From the NCBI GenBank assembly GCA_023014485.1, contig JAJOZX010002363.1, positions 166,001 to 230,000 of the forward strand: a stretch of 64,000 nt of DNA, in the 5' to 3' direction. The DNA is from Bathynomus jamesi (taxonomy: Eukaryota > Arthropoda > Malacostraca > Isopoda > Cirolanidae). This document shows, piece after piece, positions 43,599 through 55,813 of this stretch. The notes under the pieces are model-generated. The model made no database searches. It was not told the DNA's origin and saw only the letters and a list, made by a program, of their open reading frames with translations. The position numbers were made by a program, and so were the translations under genes. The first letter of the stretch is position 1, and every line of letters begins with the position of its first letter.

Positions 43599-46500
43599 TA
43601 GGGTGGCCCAAAAAAATGAAAGTTGAAAATATCTTTTTTCACAAGGCCATCCGTGTTCCATATCAAAATGTAAGAACTCATGCCAAAAATTAGACAGATC
43701 ATACAATATTTTGAGGTTGCGACCAGTTCCTATATTTTTAGGATTTGAAACAAAAATACAATATCAATGTTTATTTCAAAATTTAAAGTCAACAGCACAG
43801 AGCACATGTTATGCAAAAATATACTAGAACACACATGTCATAGCAGTTAATATGACTGCACTAAATCCTTGTATATCAAACAAACAACGTCACACCTGTT
43901 ACTTTTTTTTCATCAAAGCTAACCGTCGGAACTGGCAATCTTTTTCGGTGGCTGGTGATGAGTCGCAGTAGGTATTGTTTCTGAGTCTCATCTTTCATCA
44001 GCGCGGTATTGTAGGACTGAATAAGAGCAACTCCTCGCTCGGCACAGTCATTGACAACCTTGAGGAGCCTGCACTTAGCCTTAAGTAACTGGTAAGTGGG
44101 GTCTGTCAGCCAGAGAGAGGGAGGTTTTGACAAGAATGTCTTGGCTTCATTTTGTCCTTTCATGGAGAGTATATTGAATATCTTCAAAGACTGGCTCTTG
44201 ATGTATGACGCCAATGAAGAACGATGATCGAACACAGTCCCATCCAGATGTCCCAAGAGTTTTTGGTTTGAGGGCCGTAAGAAGTTGTCAACCATAGCTG
44301 CTTTGGTGATCTTGTTGAAGAGGGCGAGAGGCGCTAGGTGCTCAGAGAAGTACCATAAATGGCGATAGAAGGCCTTAACAGCCGCCTCCCTGATGGCACG
44401 GTCAGGATATTCATGGAGGAGAGCAATTAGGTTTGAGTCATTGAGGGGGGCCCTCTCTGGGAGAGGGTCCTCGTGCCAGTAGCGAGCATAAATAAGAGAA
44501 ACAAAGAGGCAAATCTTTGTGATGCCAGCCGTCTCATGGGCCATCAACTTAATCTGGCTCCTGAAAAGGAAGATCTTCAGTGAGTATATTGCCTTAGCCA
44601 TCCACCGCGCATTGTGCATAGCGACTGGCGCACGAAAGGACAGTTCTCCATCGGAGGATCCCCCTAGGAATATATGACAGAGCTGAAGCAACTCTCCATA
44701 GTCATCCTGTGGGAGCTGGCTCTTGACTGCCTCCGAGTAAAATGACATCTCCTTTCGTAGGCCATCCAGCATGCCAATGAGGAGCTCATCTCCAGCAGAA
44801 TGGAAACCAATTATATTAATATCAGGCCAGGTCTTCTGGAAGTGATTGAAGATTCCCACTTCAGGCCCACCAGTTGGTGTCAGGGTGACAGAAAATATGG
44901 CCAGCAACATTACCTTGAACATGTGATGATGGCACGCGATCCAGATGAGCTCCTTGTCCAGAGCCTTCTCAATTAGGGTGCACGTGCCCATATTCAGCCC
45001 AGTATTGGTTGCTGTCGTATCAAAGACTAGTCCCTGGATCATGGGTTTGAGGTGCCATTCCTCCAGCATTTGGACACATGCATTGCACTGCCCCTCTCCC
45101 ATGCTGCAGCTGATCTTAGGGATGGCAAGAAGTTGCTGTTTCACCACCAGTCACCAAGATGGCGATGCGATCCACAAGCTTTTTATTGCCGGCAATATCT
45201 GGAAGCAGTGGGCTGTCTGGTGAGAAAACAGCCTGCTGAGCAGTTGCTACTGCCTCACAAGTGGTGACCCGTGCTTGCTGAATGGTGTTCCAGGATAACG
45301 CCACAGACTCCAGGTCATAACTGAGTGCTTGTGTGATGGCTCCTACGACGAACATGGCAGTGCGGTCAGGGAGTTTCACTTGGTCAAGCGCAGCGGCTAC
45401 TTCCTTGGTCACAATGGTCTGCTTCGATTTCTTATTCCTTGGCTGATCTTGACTGGATGTTGACAGAGCTTGGAAATCACCTTGAGACTCCATCGATGTG
45501 GAGGAGCTACAGATGTCAGCAATGGCAGAACTAGACGGAACAGCGTATTCGCCTGTTGGGTGCTCAACATGCTTTTTTCCTTTCGAGCACTGGCCTGATC
45601 ACTCCTGAGGTGCTTGTGAGTCTCCTTGTTCATCAAGGTCTTGTCAATCCTGGACATACTCACGCTCGAGGGATCCTGCTGTTGCATCCGCAGGAACTGT
45701 TTGTCTTCTTCTTCTTCATCATAATACTGAGGGCATCTTTTCATGAGATGTCAAATAGTTTGGTGAGATTCTCCTTGAATTTTCTTTCCTTGATTCGGCA
45801 CCTGTCTTTCAGTTTCAATCATTTTTTCTTCAACCCATAATATTCTTCATAGAGCTTCTGAAGCTTGCGCATGCTGGAGTCCACCCACTGGGTTGGAATT
45901 CATGCCTTGTCCCAGATTGTCAGTGCTCTGTCTATGGTGGCCTTAGCACTGTCACTGATTGTGGATCCCTTCTGGTGGTGAAACATGAAGTTCCTGAGAA
46001 TAGCCCCATTTGTTGGCAGGCTAGATCCCAAGATGTCCGGGTCTGGCTTACCCAGGAGCCAAACTTTCAGACTGCGCCTTGTCATTGTCATGGTCTTGGC
46101 CTGTGGAATGGAAGATAAAATGGAAATTAGAGTTAAAGAACCTATACATATGTTTTATGTAGAATATAAAACAAACAATTTTAACAATTTTAATAAACTT
46201 TTATAAATTTTAATTTTTTTTTAAAATTTTTAACAATTTTAATAAACAATTCATTGTTCCAAATTGCTTATCAAGGTCAGTGCAGTAAATGAATGACAGA
46301 AAAACTGAGCATAATGTCCGCCACTCACTGGTGAAAAGTTTAACTTGCCTCATTGGTGTGATTCACTGCGTGGCGTAACCCAGATGGCAGGAACACAACA
46401 AAAACACGTCTACACCTGCCGAGACTTGGCGACCAACTGAGCTAGTGGGAAGAGTGCATTGCTATCATATAGTGATTCTTTGGATATAGGTTTACAGTCT

Positions 46501-46725
46501 ACAGTGACATTGCTCAGCAAATATTTATTGTAGAACATAATGGTGACCCAAAATTACTGAAATTATGGAATTTAGATATTTTTACCTTAAGGTCGCGACT
46601 TTTAAATATTGGCCGATCTTCCTGTTTTTTTGCATGAAGGCTTCTTTTGTGATATGGAACAGGAATAGCCTTGTGGAGAATAGCAATTCAAACTTATTTT
46701 TTCAGTTAATTTTTGGGCCACCCTA
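43599..46725 (-). mobile_element. hAT-like DNA transposon, copy 2
   Basis: Inverted ends TAGGGTGGCCCAAAAA and TTTTTGGGCCACCCTA with an exact 8-bp target duplication CTGCCCAT (43591-43598 and 46726-46733). The transposase gene is on the minus strand. The element sits inside the C-terminal coding region of an older hAT. The 8-bp target, the CxxH and RW motifs and the TIR form place it in or next to the hAT superfamily. Confidence 0.93.
43876..46091 (-). pseudogene. hAT-like transposase, copy 2
   Basis: From the right: an N-terminal domain (MTMTRRSLKVWLLGKPDPDI, then LYEEYYGLKKK) with two stops, a low-complexity spacer, then PDRTAMFVVGAITQAL and LVDRIAILVTG. After a shift near 45140 an intact 423-codon frame (43876-45147) carries FDTTATNTG, the CxxH motif (ACHHHMFKVML), DDYGELLQLCHIFLGG, the RW motif (NARWMAKAIYSLKIF), RHLWYFSEHLAPLALF and CAERGVALIQ. 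The Asp of FDTT and the Glu of AERG are candidate catalytic residues. The usual hAT C-terminal dimerisation motif is absent. Frameshifts near 45140 and 45480 inactivate it. Confidence 0.82.
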
Positions 46726-46733
46726 CTGCCCAT

Positions 46734-47307
46734 ATATCTCTTGGTTACACTTCATCAGCAGCAGTCCTTGGAAGGACACAGCTCCCAGCTCACCCTGTTG
46801 GGGGTAAAAACATTTCCTGCTATGCTGAATACGCTCTTTGATGGTGCTGCAGCCCAACATTTCCCTGGCCAGGTGCTTCAGAGGGCACAGCTTTGGAGGA
46901 GAGTCCCTCCAATAGGCCAGGGGATCTGCATCAAATGGAGCATGACCCTCCTCTGCATATTCTGCTAACACTTGCTTGAGTTCATTTGGATGTGATACCT
47001 GCCCACCTTCGGCTGGTGCTGCAGGGAGCATGAAGGAAAAAAGGTGAGGCCTTTTTGACAGACTTTGGTGGAAGAGGAAGATTTCTCCTTTTCCCCTAGT
47101 GTTTCTTTCTCTATCTCAGACCCAGCAAGCAGCATCTTGATCTCTCAAAGGACCTGATCTTTTTTTTTCTTGAGATGGCAACCAATCCAGCTTGAAATGA
47201 GGGTCAAAGAAGACTGCTACTGTAATGTCACTCATCTCCAGAAATGGGCCAAGTCTTCTCTTGATTGACTCCAATAAGATTCTGGCCAAAGTCTCTCTGT
47301 AGGACAA
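46734..47307 (-). pseudogene. hAT transposase C-terminal fragment
   Basis: The frame at 47307-47116 (ARILLESIKRRLGPFLEMSD, VFFDPHFKLDWLP) and, after a shift, 47031-46734 (ADPLAYWRDSPPKLCPLKH, LAREMLGC) are the end of a conventional hAT transposase. The dimerisation motif is degraded by a further shift. Its last codons continue beyond copy 2 at 43598-43570. It is the host into which the hAT-like element inserted. Confidence 0.82.
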
Positions 47308-47677
47308 CCCAAAATAGACTAGACCATTTTCACGAAAAGTGGCCTGTAAAAAATCGTAGGGGCATTTTTGAGTAGAAGCTGCTGACTAGTGTTTTTGATC
47401 TAATTCAAGGGTCCTCTTAATGATGAAATAGGATACCAAGCTATATTTTTAGTTTTTTACCTTCAAAATAGCTAAAAACATAATGGCTGTTAAAGTCAAT
47501 TCTTTGTAAAGTGGTGCTATGCATTTCTTTTACACTTTCGTCAATAATTGATAGATTTTGATGAAAATTGGCATTTTTCATTACTGGATCACATGGAAGC
47601 TATTATGTAAATATCAGCATTCTATCTTTGCTAGGGAAAAAGTTGGGCCACTAACATAATGTAATGTTTTTATTACA
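47308..47677. other. Spacer, no gene seen
   Basis: AT-rich DNA between the hAT fragment and element B. The text GATAGATTTTGATGAAAATTGGC resembles inner TIR sequence of the element A type, so it may include an old transposon end, but no border could be fixed. Confidence 0.4.
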
Positions 47678-48292
47678 GGGTCATTCCATGACAAATCATG
47701 CAGTGGTCAAAACCACACCCTCATAGATTTTGCTTAAATTTGGTTTATAGAATGGTCTATGCTAGTAAGTATCAAATTTCAAATATCAGCTCAATCAGAG
47801 TTATGGTTCAAAAGTTATGCTCCCCCCTTTTGGGGGGGGATGAAAACTGGAAATTTTCAAACCACCATAATTCAGTCACTAATTGACATAGAACATTGAT
47901 TTAAAGTGTTTATGAAAGGTAATTGCACACATAACAAATTAGCATAAGTAGAAAAAATGGGTAAAATTAACAGAAAAAAGTTACAACTTTATTCCATTTG
48001 AAGGGGTCCTGTCCCCCCTAAATTACAGATTTTTAAAAATTTTCATATATACAAAAAAATGAATTTCAACCTTATTCTATCAATATATGAAAAGAAATAT
48101 GTGTGTATTTGCATATAAAATAGGTATTTACAGATTTCAAAATGGCTACTTTTACTTAAAAGACTAATTTTTACAAATCCATGTAAGCTGTTAGGTAATT
48201 AATACATTGCAATTTACAAATGGTGCAATAATTCTTGATGCTAATAATCTATACCTACCTAAGTTTATATATAGTTAATTTTCAACATATTT

Positions 48293-49210
48293 TTATCCTA
48301 GTTTTGGTTCCAAACTCCCACTAAGTTCTTGAATTTGCTTTGGATTGAAGGAGTAAATAATCTTAACACCAGGCTTGATATTTGGTGTCATTATTATAGA
48401 AATCATATCACTTTGTTTTATCCAGCAAACATCCTTTTTCATTGGAAAATAATACTGAGTGGTAGATCCTGATGAGGTGAGGAAACTGATTTTATAATCA
48501 CATTCTTCTGAAGTCTCTAAAATAATTCCAAACCAAACTTTATCATCATATTTACAGGCAACATACTGGCCAATTTGATACTCATCTTTTTCAACTAGTT
48601 GACTGTCTTTATCTGGTTCAGCCCCAGTACTTATTCTAAACAATTTACAATTATCAGAATCAGATGTCTGATAAGCTTGTACCATATTAGGTTTTCTGAC
48701 TGGTACAAACCTGTGGAAACCCTGTGTACCTTTAACAGGTAAAGCTTCATTAAACCTACTAGAAAGATTGAATTTATCTGCATGAACCTCCTCCTTTGTA
48801 ACATACAAACAGATAATTGAAAATTTTGAAGTGTTCACTGCAAAAATCATAGAAAGCTTTTGGTGTTAGAATATGACCAGAATCAGTACGTTGCAAACTA
48901 GCCTTTGCTACAACTCTTTTAATAGTTCCTCCAATATCATCACAAGCATTTTTCCCATGACTTGTGGCAAAGAAATTCCACTCAGCCTTCACATCAAAAT
49001 CCTGTTCATAATAGCATAGATTGCTGAAATTATATTTGTTTTTGTATTGGCCTCCACACCCATCAGAGAAATAAATTACTTTTTGTACGTTGGGGAATTT
49101 CTGTTTAATATCCTTCATTAAATATTGCTGAAAAGTGTGAACTGCTGATGTTGAGTGCTCAAGACAATTGCTAATAATATAGTAACTAGTATGAATTAGT
49201 TCCTCATCCT
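48293..49210 (-). pseudogene. Element B transposase, C-terminal part
   Basis: Continuing the frame cut at 53273, this piece encodes ELIHTSYYIISNCLEHSTSA, then YFSDGCGGQYKNKYNF and FATSHGKNACDDIGGTIKR, two of the three core motifs, and after a frameshift near 48790 the tail: FHRFVPV, then IGQYVACKYDDKVWFGIIL, an SH3-like fold shared with A and D. The last codons (LSGSLEPKLG then stop) lie at 48293. The residue after the third core Asp is Asp where others have Gly. Confidence 0.82.
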
Positions 49211-49520
49211 TAGGGTATTCCACTTTTATCAAGTTGTGAATTTCACTACACTTTGCTCCAGAGGTGGGGAGTCGGGAGTTGGTAAAAATGACTGACTCCC
49301 GACTCTTTGATTCAATTTCTATATGCCAACAATTTACCAGAATACTACTCTGCCCAAAATAAATATCTTCCTGAACTAATTCTAGATTCACATTTCCACA
49401 TTTGATTTATTGTTCTGGTAAATCTTAGCAAATGAATTTCATATTTCTATTTTAGGATACTAGGTACCATATAAAAATTAGCAATATATTAATTATTAAT
49501 TTAATTAGCCCTTATTAGTA

Positions 49521-50577
49521 ATGAGTCGTGGGCCTAGTAGAAAATCAGCAGTCTTTCAATATTTTAAGCTAAATGAGGATGAAAGTACAGTCATACCCCG
49601 CTTTACGTCGGTTCACTTTACGTCAGTTTTCAAGAGCAAGATTTTGTTCACGCTACGTCGTTTTACTCGACTTTACGTCGGTGTTGAAAAGGGTTAAAAA
49701 ATATAGAAAAACGTCTGAAATGCATATAATTAAGTTGAAAAAAGCATAAAAATATAATAAAATACAATAAAATACAATTAAAAGCATAAAAAGCATATAA
49801 AATAGTTTTATTTACAATTTTGAAATCGAATTAAAAACATTTAAAAACAGTAAAAGTTCTCTGTTTAAAACTGTATAAAAAGGTATTAAGACAGAAAAAT
49901 ATACAATTAAAAATATTAAAAACCAATAAAATACAATAAAATATAATAATATACAATTGAAAGCACTTAAAAACATTGAAAATTACCGTACATTACAATA
50001 AGAAATAAGAACTAACACTTTCGGTCCGCCATATTGCCTTTTGATGACGTAGACGCTAGATTCAAAACAACGCTGCCATTTGTATTTTTACTGTGTTTCG
50101 ATACGATGGTTTCTGTGCATTTATTTGCAATTTTCCAAATAATTAATTTTCCCTTGCTCTTTATACTTTTTTTTTATGTACAATAGGCTATTTTTACTTT
50201 TCATTTTCATGTTTATTATCTATAGTATTAAAAACATAACCATAAAGTGTTTATTTATAGTTGTATCTAATTGCTACCGTCGTCGGAGTGTTTTACAGTG
50301 TTTACAATCGGTTTTTGGTAGACTTAGGCACCTCTGTTCGCTTTACGTCGTTTTTCGACTTACGTCGGGGTCCTTGGAACTAATTACCGACGTTAGGTGG
50401 GGTATGACTGTATTTTTATTTGTCAAGTAGAAAAGGATGGTAAAGAGTGTAATGTAAAAATTAGTGCTTACACTGGGAAACATGCTAATGCTCCAACTAG
50501 AGCCTCAAACTTGAAACGCCATCTATGAAACAAACATCCCAATATTTATAAGGTTGTAGATCAGCATGATAAGGAAA
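49521..50577 (+). pseudogene. BED zinc finger of a hAT transposase, split by a MITE
   Basis: The left piece MSRGPSRKSAVFQYFKLNED (49521-49586) is followed, after the pogo-type MITE, by VEKDGKECNVKI, ASNLKRHL and NKHPNIYKV (50425-50577). The Cys, Cys, His, His order fits a BED finger, the DNA-binding domain of hAT transposases. A TGA (50526-50528) replaces the Arg expected after RHL. The catalytic part is deleted. Confidence 0.8.
49588..50410. mobile_element. pogo/Tigger-type MITE, innermost insertion
   Basis: Ends CAGTCATACCCCGCTTTACG and its near-complement (GGGGTATGACTG at 50399-50410) with TA duplicated on both sides (49586-49587 and 50411-50412). Several TTTACGTCG motifs are repeated near both ends, and the middle is AT-rich without coding sequence. 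It interrupts the BED finger of the hAT around it. Confidence 0.9.
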
Positions 50578-50837
50578 GAGTCGGGAGTCGGAGTCAGTTT
50601 TTAAAAATACCGACTCAGGAGTCGGGAGTCGGTTGTTTTTGGCCGACTCCCCATCCCTGCTTTGCTCTTCCCCGTACACCTTATGATCTGTAAAGCATAT
50701 GTATCAAATTTGAAGCAAATTGAACACCATTTAGAGGTTGCACACTTATGTCACCTCTGATACCTTAGCCTTTTGTAACCAAATCTTGAGAATGTCCCAA
50801 CTTCCAACATATTGTAATGTTTTCTTTTCTTTCACAG

Positions 50838-53027
50838 GTGCAAAAAGTGTTGAAAATGGAAAGAAAGAAGATCTGGCTGATTGAAAAGACTCCAGTCAAA
50901 GAGCTCTTAGGAGCAAGATTGCCATCCCGGGAGCAAGTCATCCTCTGCTTTATGTACCATCACCTGGAGCTGAAGGAAACAATCCCCCTTGCCATCAAGT
51001 CTATGAGTATCAAGCTTCAAGAAGTTTGGAAGAAGGCGAATATCCCCGTGAAGACAGAGGAGAACATTAGAGCTGCTATACTAAAGCTGTACAAAGAGTA
51101 CCAAACCTTGAAGGAGAAGAAGTTGAGAGAGATGGACAAAGCCATTATGAAGCATCAGGTGTGGAAGGGAGACCTTGCTGACCTTTTTGACATTGCTTGT
51201 CAAGGTGTGATGAGCATGAGTTCAGTTCCGGAGGAGGACAGAATGAGTTCTTCAGTGGCTGGGGTGGATAGGAAACACACCATGGCTGTCAAACGGAAAG
51301 GAGAAGCAGCTAAGAAACTTGAACTTCGAAAACGAAAGCATGCTGAAGAAGCTGAAAAGATCTCTGAGAAAATGAAGCTGGATAGCACATCCTCTAGCTC
51401 AATGGCGACAACAGATGATGATGAAGATTTTGCTGCTCCATTGGCCTCTAAGTCACCTCATTGTTCCAAGAACACACTTGATCCAACACTTGTGGCTACT
51501 TGGGATAGAGAACAACTCTCTATTCGACAAGCAAGCACTTCCTTCATTGCAACTGCTAAAAGTCTTGGACAAGATGTATTGCAGATTATTATTTTGCCAT
51601 CAACTGTTCATCGAGCACGTTTCAAGTATTGAGAGAAAATGGCCAAACAACTTGAGGAGTCAATCTTCAAAGATCCACATCTCTTAGTTCTGCACTGGAA
51701 CAGCAAACTACTACCCCAAGCTGCTGGCAGAAGCTCTAGAAGCTTGGAAGACAGAGTAGCTGTTGTGGTAACAGGGAAGGAGTTTGAGCATCTTCTTGGA
51801 GTGCCTGTTGCCCAGGATGGTACTGGTGAACAAATGGCTCGAGCCATCATCCAGGAGCTGCAACGATTTGGAATTCAGGACTGCATCATTGGCCTCTTGT
51901 TTGACACAATGGCGTCCAATACCAAACTTCTGCAAGGGGCATGTATGAGGATTGAACAATTCCTTGGTTAGTTGCTCTTGTGGTTGCCTTGCCATCACCA
52001 CATTTATGAGCTCATTTTGAAGGAGGTCTTTCATAAGTCCCTGGGGCCAACAAGTGGTCCTGAAATCCTGTTGTTTGGACGATTTCAGCAGCGTTGGGAC
52101 TTTATTAACAAAAATTGTTTCAAAACCATGATTGATGAAGAAGAGCCAGCCACTAGGTACTTGGAAGATGAATGAATCAGGATGGTGAGTTATCTTCATG
52201 GAGTCATTGAAAGTTCATGTCACCTGAGAGAAGATTATGAGGAACTCCTCAAGCTGTCGCTCCTTTTCCTGGGAGGCTGGGGTGGAGCTGAATTCTCCTT
52301 CAGGACTCCAGGAGACCATCATCAAGCCAGGTGGATGGCAAAAGCTATCTATGTGCTGAAAATGGTTTTGTTCCGGGAGCAACTGGAACTCACTGACCGA
52401 GAGGTGAAGGGATTGCACAACGTGGCCCTTTTTGTGTGTTTCATTTATGTCCGGTTCTGGCATGAGGCAGTGGTCAGTAGGTGGGCCCCGAAAAATTACC
52501 TAGACATGATTCAACTGTTGATTTCATATCCAAACAAGGAACTGGGCCAGGCTGCCTTGAGAGTTGCCGAAAGGCATCTATGGTATCTCTCGGAGACTCT
52601 AGTTGGCTTGGCTTTCCTTGATGAATGGATATCACCAAATGAGAAAGAAAAGATGTTCCAGGCCTTGAACAAACCTGCGTCGAGGAAGGAACTCAAATGA
52701 CTCGAGTGGAAAAACCTGATTTTTGAAGGCAAGGATCTGAGCAACTTCGTCACTCAAAGGACGAAGACATTCTTCAATAACTTCGGTGTCGGGGATGTTG
52801 ACAACGTAGAGGAGTACACCAAAAATGACAGCTTGAGAGAGTCAGTCAACACGCTGAAACTCATGAACGAGACAGCGGAGAGGGGAATTGCATTAATAAA
52901 GCAATTCAATGAATCAGTCAAGGATAAGAAGCAAAAACAATTCTTGTTGCGGATTGTTGAACATCATCGAAAAGAGGTGCTGAAAAGAACCAAGGCGGGA
53001 ATGTCCTTGTACCAATTCAAAAATTGA
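50838..53027 (+). pseudogene. hAT-like transposase, copy 3
   Basis: A splice acceptor (TTTTCTTTCACAG) precedes an exon with ATG at 50856 (MERKKIWLIEKTPVKELLGA). One reading frame runs to 53027 with no frameshift but four stops (TGA 51630, TAG 51969, TGA 52173, TGA 52698). It shows LYKEYQTLKEKK, a Lys-rich spacer, RVAVVVTGKEFEHLLG, FDTMASNTK, CxxH (PCHHHIYELIL), EDYEELLKLSLLFLGG, RW (HQARWMAKAIYVLKM), RHLWYLSETLVGLAF and TAERGIALIKQ. It gives the most complete view of the family, about 720 codons. It lacks a standard hAT dimerisation motif. Confidence 0.85.
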
Positions 53028-53272
53028 TTTGGATTTTCTGATTTTAATACTAGAGTTTTTCATTTTCAGTAGTTCCAAGGGAGAATTTTTTCATAACTGA
53101 AGAAAATTGTTTAAATTATAAAAGGTTCAAATGTGTGCAACCCCTAAATATCACTTAACCATTTTCAAAATTGGTGCACATCTTTCTTACATGAAAAGGA
53201 ATAAAAGCACAAGCAAAGTGGAGAAAAATATTGACCTTTGATATTTTCCTCTGTACAAGTGAAACACCCTAC

Positions 53273-54257
53273 TCATCCTTCATTTGATACACGACAAATG
53301 GATGGAGGGTCACCTGGTCATTTGTCCAGTGAAAACTTTGTGGTTCATCTTGAGTGATGATGAATAGTTTTCTGCAAAATCCCCTAGCACAAGTATTTCA
53401 TCACAGTGAAGATTCTGTTTCATAGTCTTCAAATACTGACTCTGGCTTTTTGCAATGTAGTGGTGCCTAGTAAGAGAGAAAATGTTTTCTGAAAGGTGTT
53501 CAATAAATTCATCTGGAGAAGCTATATGAGTTTCCAATGTTGATCTATCTGTATTAGTCCACTGAACATATTCAACAGAATCTCTGCTTGTCAAGGAAGG
53601 TATAGTATTTAAGAAATTAAATATGCCTATGCTACCAGGACATTCTCGACATCCATGTAACATGTATGTAGAAGAATTTATATCACAAACACTTTTTTCC
53701 ATAAGTGTGTAATAGGTTAAGTTTTTCTCTGCAATTGCTGATACCATGAGTTTAGGATTCTGGTGGTGGGTGCAAACCCAAACTGAGTGGGTTCCTTTGC
53801 CTCCAGCAATTACACACCATTTAGGCCTCAGATTGGCGAAGGTAGAAAACCCTATGCTATTATCATTGTTTTCTTTATATTTTGAATATAATTCTTTTAA
53901 ATTTCCTAGTAATAGACGTTTTTGCTTGTACTCTTTTTCACCATCTTTATTTCTTATGCTAACACAATCAGATTTCCCTGCACACAAACGACTGACTTCA
54001 TCATCTTCGTAGAATTCCTTTATTTCAGAGATTATATCTTCAGTTAGTTTTCTTCCTTTACTGTAGATAAGAATCTGTGGCATAATACCAAATGTATGTT
54101 TCAAATGTCTGGCTTTGTCAACCATGTATCTGGTTGCACCAAACAAATCCATTGTCCTAGAAATAGGAAATGGTGAGTGTGTAAGTATCTGAAGCCTCCT
54201 TTTGTACGATGATGTGGATTTGAAGTCTTGTACAAGATCACTCATGAGGTTTTTGTA
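53273..54257 (-). pseudogene. Element B transposase, third exon, upstream part
   Basis: The exon starts after an acceptor (TTTTTTTATAG) at 54257 and encodes YKNLMSDLVQDFKSTSSYKR, ILTHSPFPISRTMDLFGATR, FYEDDEVSRLCAGKSDCVSI, IGFSTFANLRPKWCVIAGG, THSVWVCTHHQNPKL, TRHHYIAKSQSQYL and LGDFAENYS, the first core motif. One frameshift follows; the frame then reads QSFHWTNDQVTLHPFVVY and meets the hAT-like insertion. Its continuation is at 49210-48293. Confidence 0.85.
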
Positions 54258-54433
54258 CCTATAAAAAAAACATAACCCCAAATTACTGTACAATATTAAG
54301 GATGTAAGTACATGATTTATATTATTCAAGAATTAAGGAAGTACTGTAATTCATGAATTTGAACATATACCAGTATATTTAGTACCTATATGGGATGATG
54401 TCACATTTTAGGAAATATAGCTAATGTCTACAT

Positions 54434-55684
54434 TAGTGATGTAGGTCACATCCGCACATTTTCTCGCATCCGCACATTTTCTCCCATCCGCACATTTTCT
54501 CGCATCCACACTTTGGACTGCGGATGTCGTGCGGATGTGGACCGTTGAGATAAAACGTCATTAATAAGCGGAAATTATGAAATTCTACTATAATAATAGA
54601 ACTAGTTCATTGTGTGCAAAAGTGATGCAAGCGACAAGACGAGAGGCTGTTCTTGTATGAAGTTACTCTTTTGCAACCTACTTAGATCCACGTTACAAAG
54701 CTAAGTTATTTTCACCTAGTACATTAGAACGAGTTAAATCATCACTTGGCAAAGCAGTTGGAGCTTCAATCTCTTGAATCTGTCGCTTTGCCACCCACCA
54801 AAAGAATAAAAGTTTCAGTGACAGAACCAACACCTTCAACAAGCAAATCTATCACAGAATCTGTCTCTCAGTTTCTTGAGTCAAGCAGCAATGATGAGAC
54901 CTACGCGATGTCAAAAGATGTAGTAAAAATGATCGAGAGCTATCACCAAGAAAAACGCCTGGCTGCATGTGACAATCCTATTAGTTGGTGGAAAAATACG
55001 CAGAATATCTATCCATACTTGAGTAAACTTGCAAGGAAACATTTAGCCTGTCCTCCAACAAATGTACCAAGCGAGAGATTATTTAGCAGTGCTGGATTAA
55101 TATATGATGAAAAGAGAAACAGACTGGCAGCAGAAAAGGCAGAAAAATTAATGTTCTTAAGCATAACCTTCCTATAATTAAGTTTGAACATTAAACGATG
55201 AACATCTTAGTTTACTTTATTTTAATTACTCATTTATAAATATACCTAATAAAACTTTAAACTTAATATAAATAGCTATCAAGCTAATTAAAGATCTTTC
55301 TATAAGGGTGGAGGTTGGGGAAAGAGGTCGGTGGGGTGCATTTGAGTTGGGTTCACATCCCGCATCCTGGTAACACAATTATGGTTTCTAATTGTGGCTG
55401 AAACTCAACAAAATATAATGAATTTATTTGCAGACAAATTCACTAATTGATTTCTATATTAGTTAGATGCTTGATATTATTTTATATGTTCAGAGAAAAG
55501 TACAGCAATTATTGTACAATTAATCAATTATACTACATTATAGCTATAGCTCTCTCTCTATATAATAACTTATTATATACGTTAAACACAACAAATCTCG
55601 AATACATGTATATCCTAAAAAATAACGAAAATGTAGACATCCACATCCATGGATGTGAAAAAAATGACATCCACTACATCACTA
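54434..55684 (+). mobile_element. Internally deleted hAT in an intron of element B
   Basis: Ends TAGTGATGTAGGTCACATCC and GACATCCACTACATCACTA are inverted; the 8-bp target GTCTACAT is duplicated (54426-54433 and 55685-55692). The left end has four tandem CATCCGCACATTTTCTC units (54449-54520). It lies between the second and third exons of element B. Confidence 0.93.
54660..55177 (+). pseudogene. hAT transposase C-terminal part
   Basis: A short upstream piece (YLDPRYKAKLFSPSTLERVK) and the main frame (54746-55177) carry NPISWWKNTQNIYPYLSKL, ARKHLACPPTNVPSERLFS and RNRLAAEKAEKLMFL, the classic Ac/hobo-type C-terminal region. A frameshift separates the two. The BED finger and most of the catalytic core are deleted. 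Confidence 0.88.
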
Positions 55685-55813
55685 GTCTACATATATATCC
55701 AAACATGACAACCTATAATACTGTACCTATATACAGGTATTTACATATACATTAATAGTTCAAAGTCATCTCATTAATTATTTTTAGTTTCTTACCTCTC
55801 CAAATCTGCTTCT

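Larger units (their letters stand above)
49259..50659 (+). mobile_element. hAT element with BED finger, inside copy 3
   Basis: Ends CAGAGGTGGGGAGTCGGG and CCGACTCCCCATCCCTG with exact 8-bp duplication CTTTGCTC (49251-49258 and 50660-50667). Subterminal repeats of GAGTCGGGAGTCGG are dense at both ends. Only the N-terminal BED exon is kept, and a pogo-type MITE is inserted in it. Confidence 0.93.
49211..53272 (+). mobile_element. hAT-like DNA transposon, copy 3, inside element B
   Basis: Ends TAGGGTATTCCACTTTTA and AAGTGAAACACCCTA are inverted with few mismatches, and the 8-bp target CTCATCCT is duplicated (49203-49210 and 53273-53280). The insertion splits the element B transposase between two adjacent codons (MKDE and ELIH). 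It has its own nested hAT in the 5' part and a full-length transposase gene with stops. Confidence 0.93.
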
